DNA of 64,000 bases from Dimorphilus gyrociliatus (Eukaryota; Annelida; Polychaeta; Dinophilidae): positions 3,479,404-3,543,403 of the forward strand of contig CAJFCJ010000007.1 in assembly GCA_904063045.1 (NCBI GenBank), given 5' to 3'. Shown one piece after another: positions 47,848-59,934 of the stretch. The notes beneath the pieces were generated by a model. It was given only the letters and a program-made list of their open reading frames with translations, did not search any database and was not told the origin of the DNA. The translations under genes were made by a program, and so were the position numbers. Position 1 is the first letter of the stretch. Each line of letters starts with the position of its first letter.

Positions 47848-48784
47848 CGATATATTATCAATAATTGAATAACTTATCAAGAATACGCCTAATTTGAACT
47901 CGGTTGTTCTCTTAATACTTTTTTATTTTTCTGTTCAAGCTAACTATCTTTCTTTTCGTCCCTCTCTACGCCTGTCTGTTTGTCTCACTGTCTGTCAATC
48001 AAATTTTTGGTATAGAAATTTTATGTACCTGTTGCTAGAGCTCTTCTCTTTTCAAAGTAATAACCAACCATAACTATAGATGGTAAATACATTAAACCAA
48101 AGCCAAAACCTGTAAATGCAATATGAGTAATAAAATAGACCTATTTTATTTCTATTAATTCTCTTACCTCCCAATGCACCAAAGGTCACAATCAGTACAT
48201 TAATATTTGGACTAAAAGTCGAAAGAATAAATGCAATTGTTGATACTATACTCCCAATTATTGTTACTCTCCTACAACCGAATTTATTAGCGAGAGCACT
48301 AACAAGTGGACCTGAAACATAAAATCTTGTTGAAATATATAATTTATAGATATAAATGTATGTAATCATATATAATTAGAATAGAAAGAAAAGATGGAAA
48401 ATTTGTAAATTACCCATAGATAAATACATCCCATTTAACACACTTCCAACAACAGATGTTTTTCCCTTAGATTCCTGATTTTTTTGTAAGAAATTTAATT
48501 TAACAGTTAATTTATAGATGTAATTCTTACCTGGAAATACTCTAGGAATTGAATATAGAATATTCCGAATGAAAAGCAAACACCATCAACAATAAGATTA
48601 ATTATAAAACTAGAAAACATAATAACCCATCCAAATCTGAGTGAATAGAAGGAAAAAAACATATATAGGTGATTATATAAATATCTATAAGACATCTATA
48701 TAAATATTACCCCCCATCCGGTGGTACTGGAAGCTCTGATAAATTTTCCTCTCTTTCCTCATCCTTATTCGCTTTCGAACTCAT
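45748..48784 (-). CDS. Monocarboxylate transporter-like protein, SLC16 family (MFS)
   Basis: Twelve-helix plasma-membrane carrier of the SLC16 type; substrate unknown. Minus-strand exons: 48711-48784, 48531-48636, 48414-48474, 48168-48311, 48029-48109, 47257-47411, 47013-47201, 46870-46934, 46659-46788, 46519-46591, 46184-46453, 46002-46127, 45748-45908. They give 544 aa in frame. The family signature is at the first helix ([15 protein letters not shown], split by an intron), then [39 protein letters not shown] and [12 protein letters not shown] long hydrophilic loop of about 110 residues between the halves, then [10 protein letters not shown] and [13 protein letters not shown]. Exon 8 has two possible donors (GT after 46870, or GC a little earlier), both in frame. 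Not assignable to a specific MCT number. Confidence 0.9.
47536..47572. repeat. (TC)n microsatellite
   Basis: TC tract in the 617 bp intron 47412-48028 of the SLC16-like gene. A (TA)n tract (47813-47844) lies in the same intron, the longest one in that gene. Confidence 0.93.
47813..47844. repeat. (TA)n microsatellite
   Basis: About 16 TA units within the large SLC16-like intron. Confidence 0.93.
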
Positions 48785-51611
48785 TTTTTCTCTTTATAAT
48801 TTACTATCTTTTTTTCTTCTTCTTCTGTTTCTTTTTTCTCTTGTTCTTGTTCTTTTTTTATGTTTCTTGCTCAGTTTAATTTTCCTTTCGTTGTTGAATT
48901 TTTATTGCAAGTTGGAAAAAAAGAGTGAGAAAGGGAGAAATAAACGAAGAGAAAAAAAATCCTAATATAACTTGTTTTTTTTCTTTCAAATTCAATATTA
49001 TTCCATTATAGCCGGTTAATATCTGTTTAGAAACATAAATATAATATAATAGTTCATGACGAGAGAGAGAGAGAGAGAGAGATTATTTCACTATCTACTT
49101 TAAATCTATCTAGCAAGAGACAGAATGCTGACAGCCTTTCATCCAGAAATGATGATGTACATTAACAAGAGAAAAATTGAACTTTTTTTTAAAGTATAAA
49201 ACATAAATCAGTTAAACTGATAAAGGCACAATAGACTAACGTTTGATAAGCTGAAAAGATTTATTCTTATCTCTTTTTGAATATACAAGGTGACGTTTCG
49301 TGATTGCAAAATGTCTCGTATAGAAGGAAATTGTTCTAATGTTCTTTTATTCTATTCTATTAAGACTTTATTCGAATTAAAATCTAAAATAATATTAAAA
49401 ATTATACACGTTTATTAAATTTCTTAAGGAATGAACGAATATCGTTAATATTATCCTTAGTCTCTTATATTCTATATGTTGAATCAGCTGATAAAAAGAA
49501 TATAATCTAAAACGTTGATTTAAAGGCAAATTTCACGAACTTTGTATTGTAAATAAGAAAATCATATCAACAACTTACACGTGGTTTCTTAAAATGAATA
49601 GCAAGTCATCGATTCATTATGAAATATGAATTTTAATAACCTAAATTCTCTCACTTTCGGATTGAACTAATGTGAAATGTTGATTTTGCCATGTTGCTGC
49701 GGAAGGGTTCCCATTTACTATGGTAATTTTTCTCATTTTAACTAATTTATTTACTAATAGTTATTCATTTTTAATCGGTTAAAAATTTCTAATAAAGTTA
49801 ATATTTTATATAATAAATAGAAACTTACTATTTCAGTTCTTATCGAAGACTGATTTGCCTAAAATCAGCCTCCATCAACAATTGACATACTACACCCAAC
49901 CTTAAACGTTTCCATCCACTGTAAGCTATAGGGCAGGCAGCGTATCCTAGAGAATAGTCTATTCTGCTCGTATTTGCACCAGTATATGTAATAAGCCTAT
50001 AGATTTGAAAGCAAATGTTTCATAAAGCATAAAATAGCTCACAAATTGTTAAAAATCTAGTTACATAACGTACATTCTATATATATAAATTTATATATAT
50101 ATGATTGATTCTCTTCGTAGGCCTAAACTGTTTCTGTATGCACAAAAGATCATTAATATAGTTAAACGTTTATATATATATATATATATGTATAGAAATT
50201 TCATTGAAATACGCTATAACAGAGTCTATCACATATATTATTACACACATATGTATTACTTAAAAATTCGTTCAAGGTTATAATCTTTATTATCTGTTCT
50301 TAAACTATATCTCAAATCTTCTCTTAATCGAAATACAAATGACCAATTCAAAAATTAATCGATAATCTTATGTTATTTTTGATAATCTTACAGATAAATC
50401 AATTACTTATTACTTAATAGAGTATAGATGTATAATCCATCTTCTTCTCTCATTATAGATTATCTTATCTTAATCAACTATTATTTACGTGCATACATAT
50501 ATTAAAAAATAGGTCTAGTATAATTACGAATAAACATACAGACTTGTTTAAAAGTTGAAGAAATAGTGTTGTAGAAAAAGAGAAAAGAAACGATGATTCT
50601 ACTAAAAGAGTTGAATGACCTATTCAAATATAATCTTTTTCTCTTACCAAACAACTTGTATATGTTATATAAAGAAATATAAGACAAACATGTATAAATC
50701 TTTATTATATATATAAATATATCTCTTTAATTCTTTGTTGTTTTCCATATTCTTAATTTTCAATTCAATACAAGAGTACAAACTCTTTGACATGTTTATT
50801 ATAATTATAACCAGAACTTTGTCAGTACTTGATCCTTTTTTTGTTGTTATTGTTGTTGTTATTGTTGTTTGTATTGTATTCTCTTAGTACAACACTCTTC
50901 TATGTATTGTATATATATATATATAAAATCATATACATCTATCATCCTCATCCATCCCATACAAGTAAGCTTTTTAGAAAGAAATCAATATTTTTTGAAT
51001 GCATACAAAATTAAAAAAAATGCATAAAAGACAATCTCAACATGGACGAAGGATTAGACACGAAGATACAGACAGACACCTGTTGATATTTACTACAAGA
51101 GAAAGACTTTGATACCACTTTGTACAAATTTCTACTACAAGTATCTACTTTAAAGTAGCATATAAATTTACGTTGTTGCATTATTAATGGACTATTTAAT
51201 CTATTTTTATACTATATGTAGCAAAAGATATAATAATAATGAGATTAATAGTTAAAAGTTCAAATCAAAGGTCTCTCTCTGTCTCTCTCTCTCTCTTTTG
51301 GTTTTTCATAATATGAATAGGATGAGAGAGAAATAACAACAACAAAAAATACTCCTTAATTATTCCTATTCTCACTTTCTTTCAATTTAATCCAATTAAA
51401 TAAACAAATGACAAACTTATCCTTAACGAAGAGTATGGAAGAGAAAATAGAAGAATAATATAAACGGAAATAAGTTTTACCTGTTCAGAATCATGAAATT
51501 GATTGAAATAGGTAAATTCAAAATATTGTAGCTTAAGGGTAGAGAAATTTCTCAAGAAAATAAAATTCTCGAAGCGTGTTTGACCTGATTTTAGACCAGC
51601 TAATTTTTTTC

Positions 51612-51653
<42 letters not shown>

Positions 51654-52334
51654 GTTCAATGCTCTCCATCTGTCAAGTGGGTGAGATAATCAAGAAATTA
51701 GAATAAATTCAATAAATCTCAAGGTGGTCATTAGATTAACGTAAATGTATAAATATACTGTATATACTGTATACAGTATATAAGCCTTATCTATTCTATA
51801 CATCTATTCCCTTATCAAAAGTAGTAAAAGTGTTTAGTGCGCAAAAAAAACTATTAAAAATTCAACTTCTTAATTAATTGAATATGTGTTTCTATTGCTT
51901 CTTTACACAACAGATGGCGATAAGGTCGATGGTATTCATTTTAAATATTGAGTACCAGAAAGGAATTTTCTTTTTACCAATTAGCTATAAGAGTAAGTTA
52001 TAATTGTACAAAGTATATTTATCCATTAAAAAATTGCCCTTCGTATAATTGACCTTCTAACTAGACATAGGCCTAGTGTGACGTCTTTTAAAATTTACAT
52101 AGAACATACATAAAGATAATTCGTTCTTTTCTCTTTTTATTGGCTGTTGTTGTCTTTTGTTTATAGGCCTATTAAAGGGATAAATGGAAAGACTGAGAGA
52201 AATCGCATCTCTAATAAAGAAATTTTACATAAATTAACATAAATTAGTTAAAATTAAAAAATTTGAATTTATTACTGCAACGTTAATAATAGTTTTATCA
52301 TATATTGTATATAGTTTTCAATAGCAATTCTATA
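48785..52334. other. Gene-poor spacer, 3.5 kb
   Basis: Strongly AT-rich, with short GA, TC and TA runs (for example 49061-49082 and 51610-51650) and no open frame with coding character on either strand. I found no transposon ends, tRNA or conserved block. It stands out because genes elsewhere in the window are a few hundred bases apart. Part must be the SLC16-like promoter. Confidence 0.5.
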
Positions 52335-52624
52335 CTAATTCTTATTATTAATTAATCCTGAGCTATCATTTTCCATTTCCGGTTCGTTCTGATTCCAGTT
52401 TTTATAAAATACATCACCTGACTGCCCAGAGTTACTTCCACCGGAACCACTAACCTATACATATATACATATGTTTATTGATGTGTTTACGTGTACATTA
52501 ATATATACAATGTATACTATATGACAAAGGTAAAGAATCGTACATCACCAGATCCAACATGATTAGAATTAAGTTGAACGATAATACTAATCAAAATCAG
52601 AATGATTAGCAAACGATAACTCAT
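52335..52624 (-). CDS. Small secreted Gly/Ser-rich peptide 1
   Basis: Two exons, 52544-52624 and 52335-52454, joined in phase 0 across an 89 bp intron; 66 aa. A typical signal peptide (MSYRLLIILILISIIVQLNS) is followed by a short HVGSGD segment. Exon 2 opens with VSGSGGSNSGQSGD and ends with an acidic, Asn-rich tail. Ser-Gly pairs beside acidic residues could be glycosaminoglycan attachment sites, as in small proteoglycan cores, or the peptide could be adhesive; both are inference. Size, intron position and phase, sequence style and an upstream element are shared with the genes at 53151 and 55961. Confidence 0.65.
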
Positions 52625-52778
52625 TTTCTACTTTTTCTTCTTCTTGTCTTCTTATTATAGTATCTTTTGTAGATTGGCCAAAAAGACGGATTAATACACG
52701 GAACGTATATTATCCAAACGTATCTGATAGACAATGATTCCAATTATTCTTTTTTATACAGTAAATTAATTGAAAAGA

Positions 52779-52806
52779 GTTCATGACTCTTGCGATTATG
52801 TAATGA
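52779..52806 (-). promoter_or_regulatory. TTCATGA + ATTRYRTAAT element of GSG peptide 1
   Basis: AGTTCATGAC, then ATTATGTAAT eight bases on, about 155 bp upstream of the start codon. It matches the elements at 53556, 56403 and 56814. Confidence 0.6.
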
Positions 52807-53150
52807 TTGTAGTATTTGTCCTATTAGAACCTATGACTATTGGCAAACTGAGAACTAAGTAATATTCATTCGTTCTCTCTCTCTCTCTCTCTCGCTCGCT
52901 CTTCAGTCCATTTACAACCATTTGTTTCTTTTAGTTTTTTTATTCAAAATCAAAATGAACATATAAAATCAAACAATGATATAGAATAGGTATGAAAATG
53001 ACATATATATCTATATATATCCACTAGAGGGAGCTTTAATGCTTCATTTCCAGAATGTATTGGAATAAAAGGCCCAACTGAGAATTCACTTGCTAAAGGC
53101 AAATGAAACTAAACTAGTTTGGAACCCAACTTCTTTCTTTGCTCTTTCCT

Positions 53151-53420
53151 TTACTTCGTAGGTTGTTCAGCAGCTTCATTGCCATTGTCACCACCTTCGT
53201 TGGCTTCATTTCCAAAAACTCCTCCAGAACCCTCGGATCCACTTCCTCCAGATCCCTTTTGGAATAGAGGAATTGATTGATATAATAATACAACATTTTA
53301 GTAAGTTTTACTTACACTGCCAACAACATCCGGAGTAGCCGTAGTGTCTTCAGTAGGAGCAGAATTCACTTTTGTCAAAGCGACAATCATTAAGAAGACG
53401 AGGAGCATACGGAAACCCAT
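53151..53420 (-). CDS. Small secreted Gly/Ser-rich peptide 2
   Basis: Exons 53316-53420 and 53151-53255, phase-0 junction over a 60 bp intron; 69 aa. Signal peptide MGFRMLLVFLMIVALTKVNS, then a Thr/Pro spacer ending DVVGS. Exon 2 starts GSGGSGSEGSGGVFG and ends in an acidic Glu/Asn-rich tail. Second member of the cluster; same architecture as its neighbours. A TATA-like element (TATATAAG on the minus strand, about 53529-53536) lies between the shared upstream element and the ATG. Confidence 0.7.
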
Positions 53421-53555
53421 TGTAGAATAGTAGTGTAGAAGATTCCTTTCAGAAATAAACTTGTAAGTTGGGAGAAGCGTCGATGTTGACTGTTCAAGTT
53501 GTATGAATACTCTGAGCTGAGACGCGCTCTTATATACCCAAAAATTCTGGCGTTA

Positions 53556-53587
53556 GAGTTCATGACTTTGCCTTATTGCATAATTTA
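53556..53587 (-). promoter_or_regulatory. TTCATGA + ATTRYRTAAT element of GSG peptide 2
   Basis: GAGTTCATGAC, then ATTGCATAAT nine bases on, about 136 bp upstream of the start codon and roughly 20 bp upstream of the TATA-like sequence. Confidence 0.62.
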
Positions 53588-55960
53588 ACGAATAGGATTC
53601 AAACCCTTGAAAAAAAAATCCTTACTTCAGCATTTTTCCAATCTCCTTTCTCTTCTAATTTTGTTAATTTGAGTACGAGATTATTCTTTATTTAATGTAA
53701 GAATGTTAACGATTTTAGGTTTTTTATCTACATCTTCTTGTTCTTTTTCTTCTTCTTCTTTTGACTATTTCTTTAGTTAGGTGATAAAAAAAGGCTAAAA
53801 CAAAGCATGAAAGGATGAGTAATCTATTCACTGATTACTCTTTTATTCTATCATTCAAAAGAATGGAACAATTTTTGCTTGAATAATTAATAAAGATTTG
53901 GGAAAATATTATCATTTTTCTTCTTCTGGTGTCCTTATTATTTATTAGATTTTATATAAAAACAAATCTGCAATGTTATATTAAAACTAGTAAGACAAAG
54001 ACCTGAAAAGACGCTACAGGTAAACAAGAATATAACGCGCAAAGTCAGCACATTTTTACATCTCTCACCTTTTGAACCTTTTCTTTTGTATCGATAAATT
54101 TGACGACTAAGCAACTTTCGGAAATAGGAAAACGACAGAAAAGCAAGAAAAATCTTAAAGTTCATTCCAAAGTTTAAGTAGTATTTAACAGATTCAAAAA
54201 AAAATAATAATAGATTAATTATTCATGTAATTAATATTCAAATATATTCATATAGAAAACACTTTAATAAGAATGGAATATTCCATTATAAAAATAAGAA
54301 TTTTTCATGACAAATTTAAGTTTGTTTCTTATTTTTTTTATATTAAAAATCAAGTATGATCTCCTTGGACTTGAAGTAAAAACTAATGCGTTTTTTTACA
54401 ACTTGACCTAATTTTTTTTGGATGATAAAAACAGTAACATCTTTTTGATATTACTTTTCAACAAAATATTTAATTCCATTTTAAAATTCTTGAAAATCGT
54501 TCGTTTGGTCAACTTAGGGCTTGGAGGGAAGGGGAGAAGGTGGGATGGTGGTGGTGGATGAGGAATCACTGAATTTCTAAGAAAGTCGAAAGAAACGCCT
54601 GTTTGTTTTCAATGAAACCCGTTTAATATTCAATTTTTTTAGATACGACTTCCGACAGATGGCGCACGTGTGAAAATTTTCTATATTTTTCTTTGTTTAT
54701 GATTATTTAGATTGAATAATTGAAATTGAAGGAAAAGTTCATAAAATTCTGTTCAAGGACAGAAGAGTAACGAAAAGAGAAGAATTCCTTCTTTCTCCTT
54801 TCTTACTCATTCAATAGAAACTGTTTCAAAATATTAATAAACAGGTAAACTATTTCAAGGCTACCTTTTGCTTTCAAAAGGGCTTACTTCAGCTAGATTT
54901 ATTTAAATTTGTTTGAAATATTATAGCCCAAACTCTTCTTTTAGGGTTATGCATTGAATGTTTTATATACAATATTATCACGTGATCAGTGCATGCTTTT
55001 TGTAGCAATATTTGCAGTCTTATATCTATAGTTTAAAGTATATAAATAGCCTACAACAATAAAATAAAAAATGTAACGCCCACGAAGGAAAAAGAAACGT
55101 TTGGTGTTTTTTTTTCTTGTCAATCATTGGTTACAATATATTACCTAAAAAGTATCTTTCCTATTAGCATTCTCTCTTACTATTTCTAGTAAGCGTCGAA
55201 TGCAGTTTTGGAAAATAATGCAGACAAGCAAAAGAAAGGTGAGATCAAAGTTCTAGTTTTCAATTTGATTGCATAATTCTTATAATATATAGAAATATAG
55301 TAATGTAGAAAATCTTCAATCCTAGTACGCTTTTAAAATATATACAAATTTCGCTTGGTCAGCTAATTTCCGTTGTTTACCTGTTAACCTTTGATATCTA
55401 TTCTCTCTGTCTCTCTTTCAGCTTGGATTTTCCTTAATAAATTTAACAGGTCGTCTACATATAAAACATCTTTACATTGCAGCAAACTATCTTGTCTTTC
55501 CCTTTTAATATCATTGACATTTTATCGTTCATTCATTTATAATTAATATCGGATATGGAAGTATTGTCTTACTTTGGGGAAATTCTTTAAGATAGGAAGA
55601 TATGAAGCTCTTACTTAAAAAAGGCAAATGGGGAAGGAAACATAAAAAAATTAAAAAGATAGAAAAGAACTTTTCTTGCTTTATCTTCTTCTTCTCCTTT
55701 AAAATGTATGAAATTCTCTACAAGAATAATATTACTCTCTCTCTCTCTCTCTCTCTCTAACTTGTCATCATTCTACTATACTAGTTTCATTTCATATCGA
55801 TAGATGGAGTCAAATAGTAGATTTAATGGTTTTATTCATAAGTCAAACGTATCACTACTTAGATGAACTATAAAGTTAATAATGTAAAATTTCTAAAGAG
55901 ATATCACGTATTTTTCAAACTTCTTATCTAATCCATCATTCTTAATTCTAAATATCCTTC
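53588..55960. other. Spacer between GSG peptide genes 2 and 3
   Basis: AT-rich, 2.4 kb. An isolated TCACGTGA (54978-54985) resembles the E-box of the THEM6 cassettes but has no gene beside it. A 75-codon minus-strand frame at 53938-54165 starts with a hydrophobic stretch but has no family features or shared element, so I do not call it. (TC)n at about 55734-55758. Confidence 0.45.
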
Positions 55961-56237
55961 TCAAGTAGTATAAGGGGGATCCTGATCACTACCCGATTCT
56001 CCAGCCGATTCTGATCCTTCAACTCCATTTTCGCCGCCTCCTGATCCTAAATTTGTTCCACTTCCTCCCGATCCGTCACCAGATGCTCCCTAAAATGGTA
56101 TTTTTTTTAAAAAAAGAGTATTTCATTAGTATTTATTAATAAGCGAACGTTTCAAAAATTATTCTTACATCACTATCACCGAATACTTGAGCAATGCTAA
56201 AAATCATAAAGATGATGAGACAAATACGATAATTCAT
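55961..56237 (-). CDS. Small secreted Gly/Ser-rich peptide 3
   Basis: Exons 56169-56237 and 55961-56089, phase-0 junction over a 79 bp intron; 65 aa. Signal peptide MNYRICLIIFMIFSIAQVFG followed by DSD. Exon 2 starts GASGDGSGGSGTNLGSGGG and ends in a Glu/Ser-rich acidic tail. Third member of the cluster. The start MNYR parallels MSYR and MGFR. TATATATA on the minus strand (about 56374-56382) is a likely TATA box. Confidence 0.7.
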
Positions 56238-56265
56238 GACTGAATTAAATGTCAGAGATATAGGC

Positions 56266-56296
<31 letters not shown>

Positions 56297-56402
56297 GGAG
56301 AAGGTAAAGAGTTGTCAACTGTAGAGGTAGGTTGTTGGAGATGAACTGATGATTGAATGACGAAAATGGTACACTATATATACGTTTCTCCAGAGAGGTA
56401 AT

Positions 56403-56432
56403 AGTTCATGAACTTTTCTAAATTATATAATA
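56403..56432 (-). promoter_or_regulatory. TTCATGA + ATTRYRTAAT element of GSG peptide 3
   Basis: AGTTCATGAA, then ATTATATAAT ten bases on, about 166 bp upstream of the start codon and ~20 bp upstream of the TATA-like sequence. Confidence 0.6.
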
Positions 56433-56813
56433 TAAATGTTCCTTATCTTTTTATTTACTTTTAAATCGGCGTTTAAATCGCAAAAAGGATGTGTATTAAA
56501 TATTTATTGAAATGTGAACGAGTATACATTGTACTTGCAGTTTTAAATGAACGAATTAGATGGTTGGATGGATGGATGGATGGAGTTATGCAGCTGGTTT
56601 TGTTACAGAATAACAAAATGTTTGTAAAAAGGATTTAAAGATTACTATCCAAATCTGTAATAATTTTTAAGGATCTAATAAAAGAGTTGTTAGATCTATC
56701 CCTCTCCTCATCTTTCTCTTCTCCCTCCTTTATATCCCCCTACCCCTCTTTCATAAACTCTTAAAGATTATATAAATAATCTTTTATTAAATAATTTCTT
56801 TACATTTTAATTT

Positions 56814-56843
56814 AAGTTCATGAACTTTTCCAATTACATAATT
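56814..56843 (-). promoter_or_regulatory. Orphan copy of the GSG-peptide element
   Basis: AAGTTCATGAA and ATTACATAAT nine bases on, with a TATA-like TTTATATAAT on the minus strand near 56767-56776. No signal-peptide exon follows at the expected distance (about 56640-56690). It may be a decayed gene's promoter or serve a non-coding transcript. Confidence 0.5.
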
Positions 56844-59220
56844 TGGAACTTTTCTTATCTTATTTACAATTGGAATTTATTTACATTAGGTCAATTTATA
56901 ATATCGAAATTTGGACCCTAAGTTTACTGCATCAAATATAATAAACAATAGTAATAAATTAATTGTTAAAATCTCTATATAGATAAATCAATTTTATCTT
57001 TCTACTTGTAAAAATCTGGTTGAGAAAGAGAATGGGGAAGATGGGAGAAAATCTCAAATAAATGCTATTTTATTATTTTATTGCAGTACAAGAGTTATTT
57101 TTTTCCTTTTTAGTTTTCTATTTATAGACTGAAATACTATGGTATCTATACTCTATAAATATCTACATTATAATTATACTGGTCATTGTCAATTAAACAA
57201 TATCAGATAGGTTTGTAAAATCATCCAGCAGGCAGTAACAACAACAATCAATTCTAATAGAACAGTGTTGATTATTAATATAAATGTTTCTAAACAATCA
57301 TCTATGTTATTCCGAGAAATAAATCATTATAATAAAAGTGTGAAGCCATATTTTTTGTCTTTGTCAAGGTCTCTAACGCTTTTAACATTCATTTCTTCAA
57401 AGCTATTCGATACCTTGTATTCGAACTTGATAAGAGTTTTTGAGGTTTTTTTTAATTGATGCTCAAACTTCTAACAGTTTAAAAGGAGAAGAACTTTGCA
57501 GTTAAGGTTGAACAACTTTGAAATATTGAATATACTGTATGTTTTTTATCCTTATAAAAACTCTTCTGTAAGCCCAATCATTTAACATTCGTAGTTAATT
57601 ATAATAGATCAAAGCTAGTATTCATATAAAAACTTTTGCACTTTGATGTGATAAAAATTGTTGCAAATTCTTTTTATATATCATTCCAAGGTGATCTTAC
57701 ACTTCATTAATTTAGTGAATGTTGTAGGGCACTAGTTCAATTAGGAAGAGAAGCTTATCCAAGGATAATCTCAATCTTAATCTACATTTTGGTTAAATAG
57801 TAAAATATAAAATATTCTGCCTCCATTGTTCATTTACGAAGATGTTGGAGAAGCGAATTTTCGGGTAGGATCCTCAAGCTGCAATTGGATTAAGGTAGGC
57901 AAGAAGTAACAAATGATGAATTTCTGAGTGTCAGGTATGAGTTGTTGGTTCGTTCAAATCCAATTTAGTTGGAGTATTCATTTGCGAATACTTTCAAGTT
58001 GAAGTAGAACTAGAATCTATTAGTTAGTGACTGATGAATGAGGAATATACACATTTAACAATAAATCAATTACAAAAATAAGGCTAAACAGAGGTTTATT
58101 ACAAAACATCTCGACTTTACATGACAAATGAAACACTTGGCCATAGTTCTTTCATCCAGAAGAATTGATGAACTATATTATAAGACTATACTTTGCTATT
58201 TATATCTAAGTAAATAATGTTGGTTTTCGATAGATGGAGCTGTATGTCATTAAGGTGTTAATAAGATGTTTAATTATGTTCCTATAAAAAAATTCCTGTA
58301 CTCATTGGAGACGTAATTTCCGGTTTGTTGTTGTTAGCTTTAATTCGCTCTTTCATCCTTTTTTCACGATGTTAAATATATATAGAATAACCAGTTAACA
58401 AATTGAAAGGAATGGAAAAGATAGAATTGTAGAACTTTTTCATCTGATACATGCAACTGTTTATATACTGTCTGAATACATAGACCTACACAATCTAATT
58501 ATAGCCAACAACATTGTTATTCGCTAAATATTTGAAAAACCCCTCCTTCTCCCAACACCCCTTCTTTCAGTTTTTTTATCGGAAAGGTTTTTATAAAATT
58601 ATCCAATATTACGTAATCATTAGATTAAGACTCTATCATTGGTTTTTTTCTATTTTAAGGAGAGTTTTTTTTTTCAATTGAAAGGAAAATCGTTCACAAC
58701 CAAAGTCTTTCGCTTGATATTTTAAACAAGTACAAACTATATTGAAAAGTTTAACGTTTCCCTTAAAAATATCTTATTTTTCTTCCATTTTTTCCCTCTT
58801 TCTATTATTATCTTCTTTTTCGGGATTCTATAAAAGGATATTATAACAGAAAGAGTCTTTCATTTTATTGAAGAAATAAATAAACAAACATAACAATTAG
58901 TAATTAATTAGGTTGTTTGTTTATAATATTCTTTTTATATGCAAATGTAAAAGTATCAAGACATCCTCCATGATAATTTTAGGAAGTGTCAATAGATTAA
59001 AGGATAAGTTTGTTATTGATTTTTTTAAGTTTCATTTCTTATCATCTTTATGTACCAGTTTATTTTATAGATTTACTTTAATGAAAGTTTTTTAATTTAA
59101 TTAATTGGATTTCGAATGATAGAATAAAACGTTTTAAACGCTTTAGTGTTTTTCGCTTGAAACTAATCTTTTGTTATCTTTCAAGAATTCTGAATTTCGA
59201 AATTTGTAAGCTTACAAGTG
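56844..59220. other. Gene-poor spacer
   Basis: AT-rich, with only short incidental open frames. I see no repeats longer than small simple runs and no recognisable gene. Confidence 0.45.
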
Positions 59221-59294
59221 CGTTACGTCATATTACGTTAGGGTATCAAAGTCACGTGATAATTTCGTTACGAAATACCCCGTGTATATATAAA
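59221..59294 (+). promoter_or_regulatory. Promoter with CRE-like sites, E-box and TATA box
   Basis: TTACGTCA (59223-59230), ATTACGTTA (59232-59240), GTCACGTGA (59251-59259) and TATATATAAA (59285-59294), the last about 40 bp upstream of the ATG at 59336. CRE/ATF, E-box and TATA together are typical of inducible genes. Confidence 0.6.
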
Positions 59295-59335
59295 GAGAGC
59301 TTTACGTACATTTGGCAAGAACGTTCAGAGCGAAG

Positions 59336-59934
59336 ATGAACTGTATAGCACCCTCCAATTTCCATTATCCATATCAGGTTTTGTAACAATATTTAGTCTA
59401 TTTGAAGAATCTCTCATATCTGTTTGTTTGAAATATTTTCAGACTCAGTCAATTAAACGGAAAGATGGCCGACGATATCGTCAACTGCTACGTAAACCAG
59501 AAAAAATTAGTACTGTCAAGTGCAAACCTCCCAAGGTGATAAGGTCTCCTAATAAATGCACCTTTCAATTTACAACTCAACGTATCGAACAACATGCTAC
59601 AGCTGCACTCAGATGGACTTTCTTTACTTCAGCCATTTTCATTGATGAAACTACAACAATATCTGTTAAAGTAATAAGTTTAGGTTTGAAAAATTTTCTC
59701 GAATATAACAACGTAAAGACAAGGTTACTTCACATTCCTGGAACCATCGAAGAAGACGTTGATATTGCTCTAAAATTCCATTGTACAATCTACACTTCCG
59801 ATAAGGATTTATATTATGTAGATAGACAATTGCTAAAGAATAACTTTGGTAAGACAGTTATAAAAGTTTTGGATTATGAACAATTCTCTAAAAGGTTGCG
59901 ACTTATTTTACTATATTGTCGTACTTCTCTCTAA
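59336..59934 (+). CDS. Divergent GADD45-like protein (candidate)
   Basis: Exons 59336-59377 and 59443-59934, phase-0 junction; 177 aa. After a basic N-terminal ~50 residues comes TTTISVKVISLGLKNFLE, then NNVKTRLLHIPGTIEEDVDI and ALKFHCTIYTSD. This order parallels GADD45: TITVGVYEAAKLLNVDPDNV, then the acidic loop and DVALQIHFTLI. GADD45 proteins are small stress-induced regulators of MAPKKK and CDK1 with an L7Ae-like fold. The resemblance is partial and judged by eye; the conserved LCLLA strand is not clear. The TATA/CRE promoter fits an inducible gene. If not GADD45, it is an unrecognised protein. Confidence 0.45.

Noticed and set aside
49047-49062. Further copy of the TTCATGA promoter element
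   Set aside because: Only the AGTTCATGAC half is present; the ATTRYRTAAT half is missing, and it runs into a GA repeat.
53938-54165. Fourth secreted peptide on the minus strand
   Set aside because: It starts with a hydrophobic stretch but lacks the phase-0 intron, Gly/Ser block and upstream TTCATGA element.
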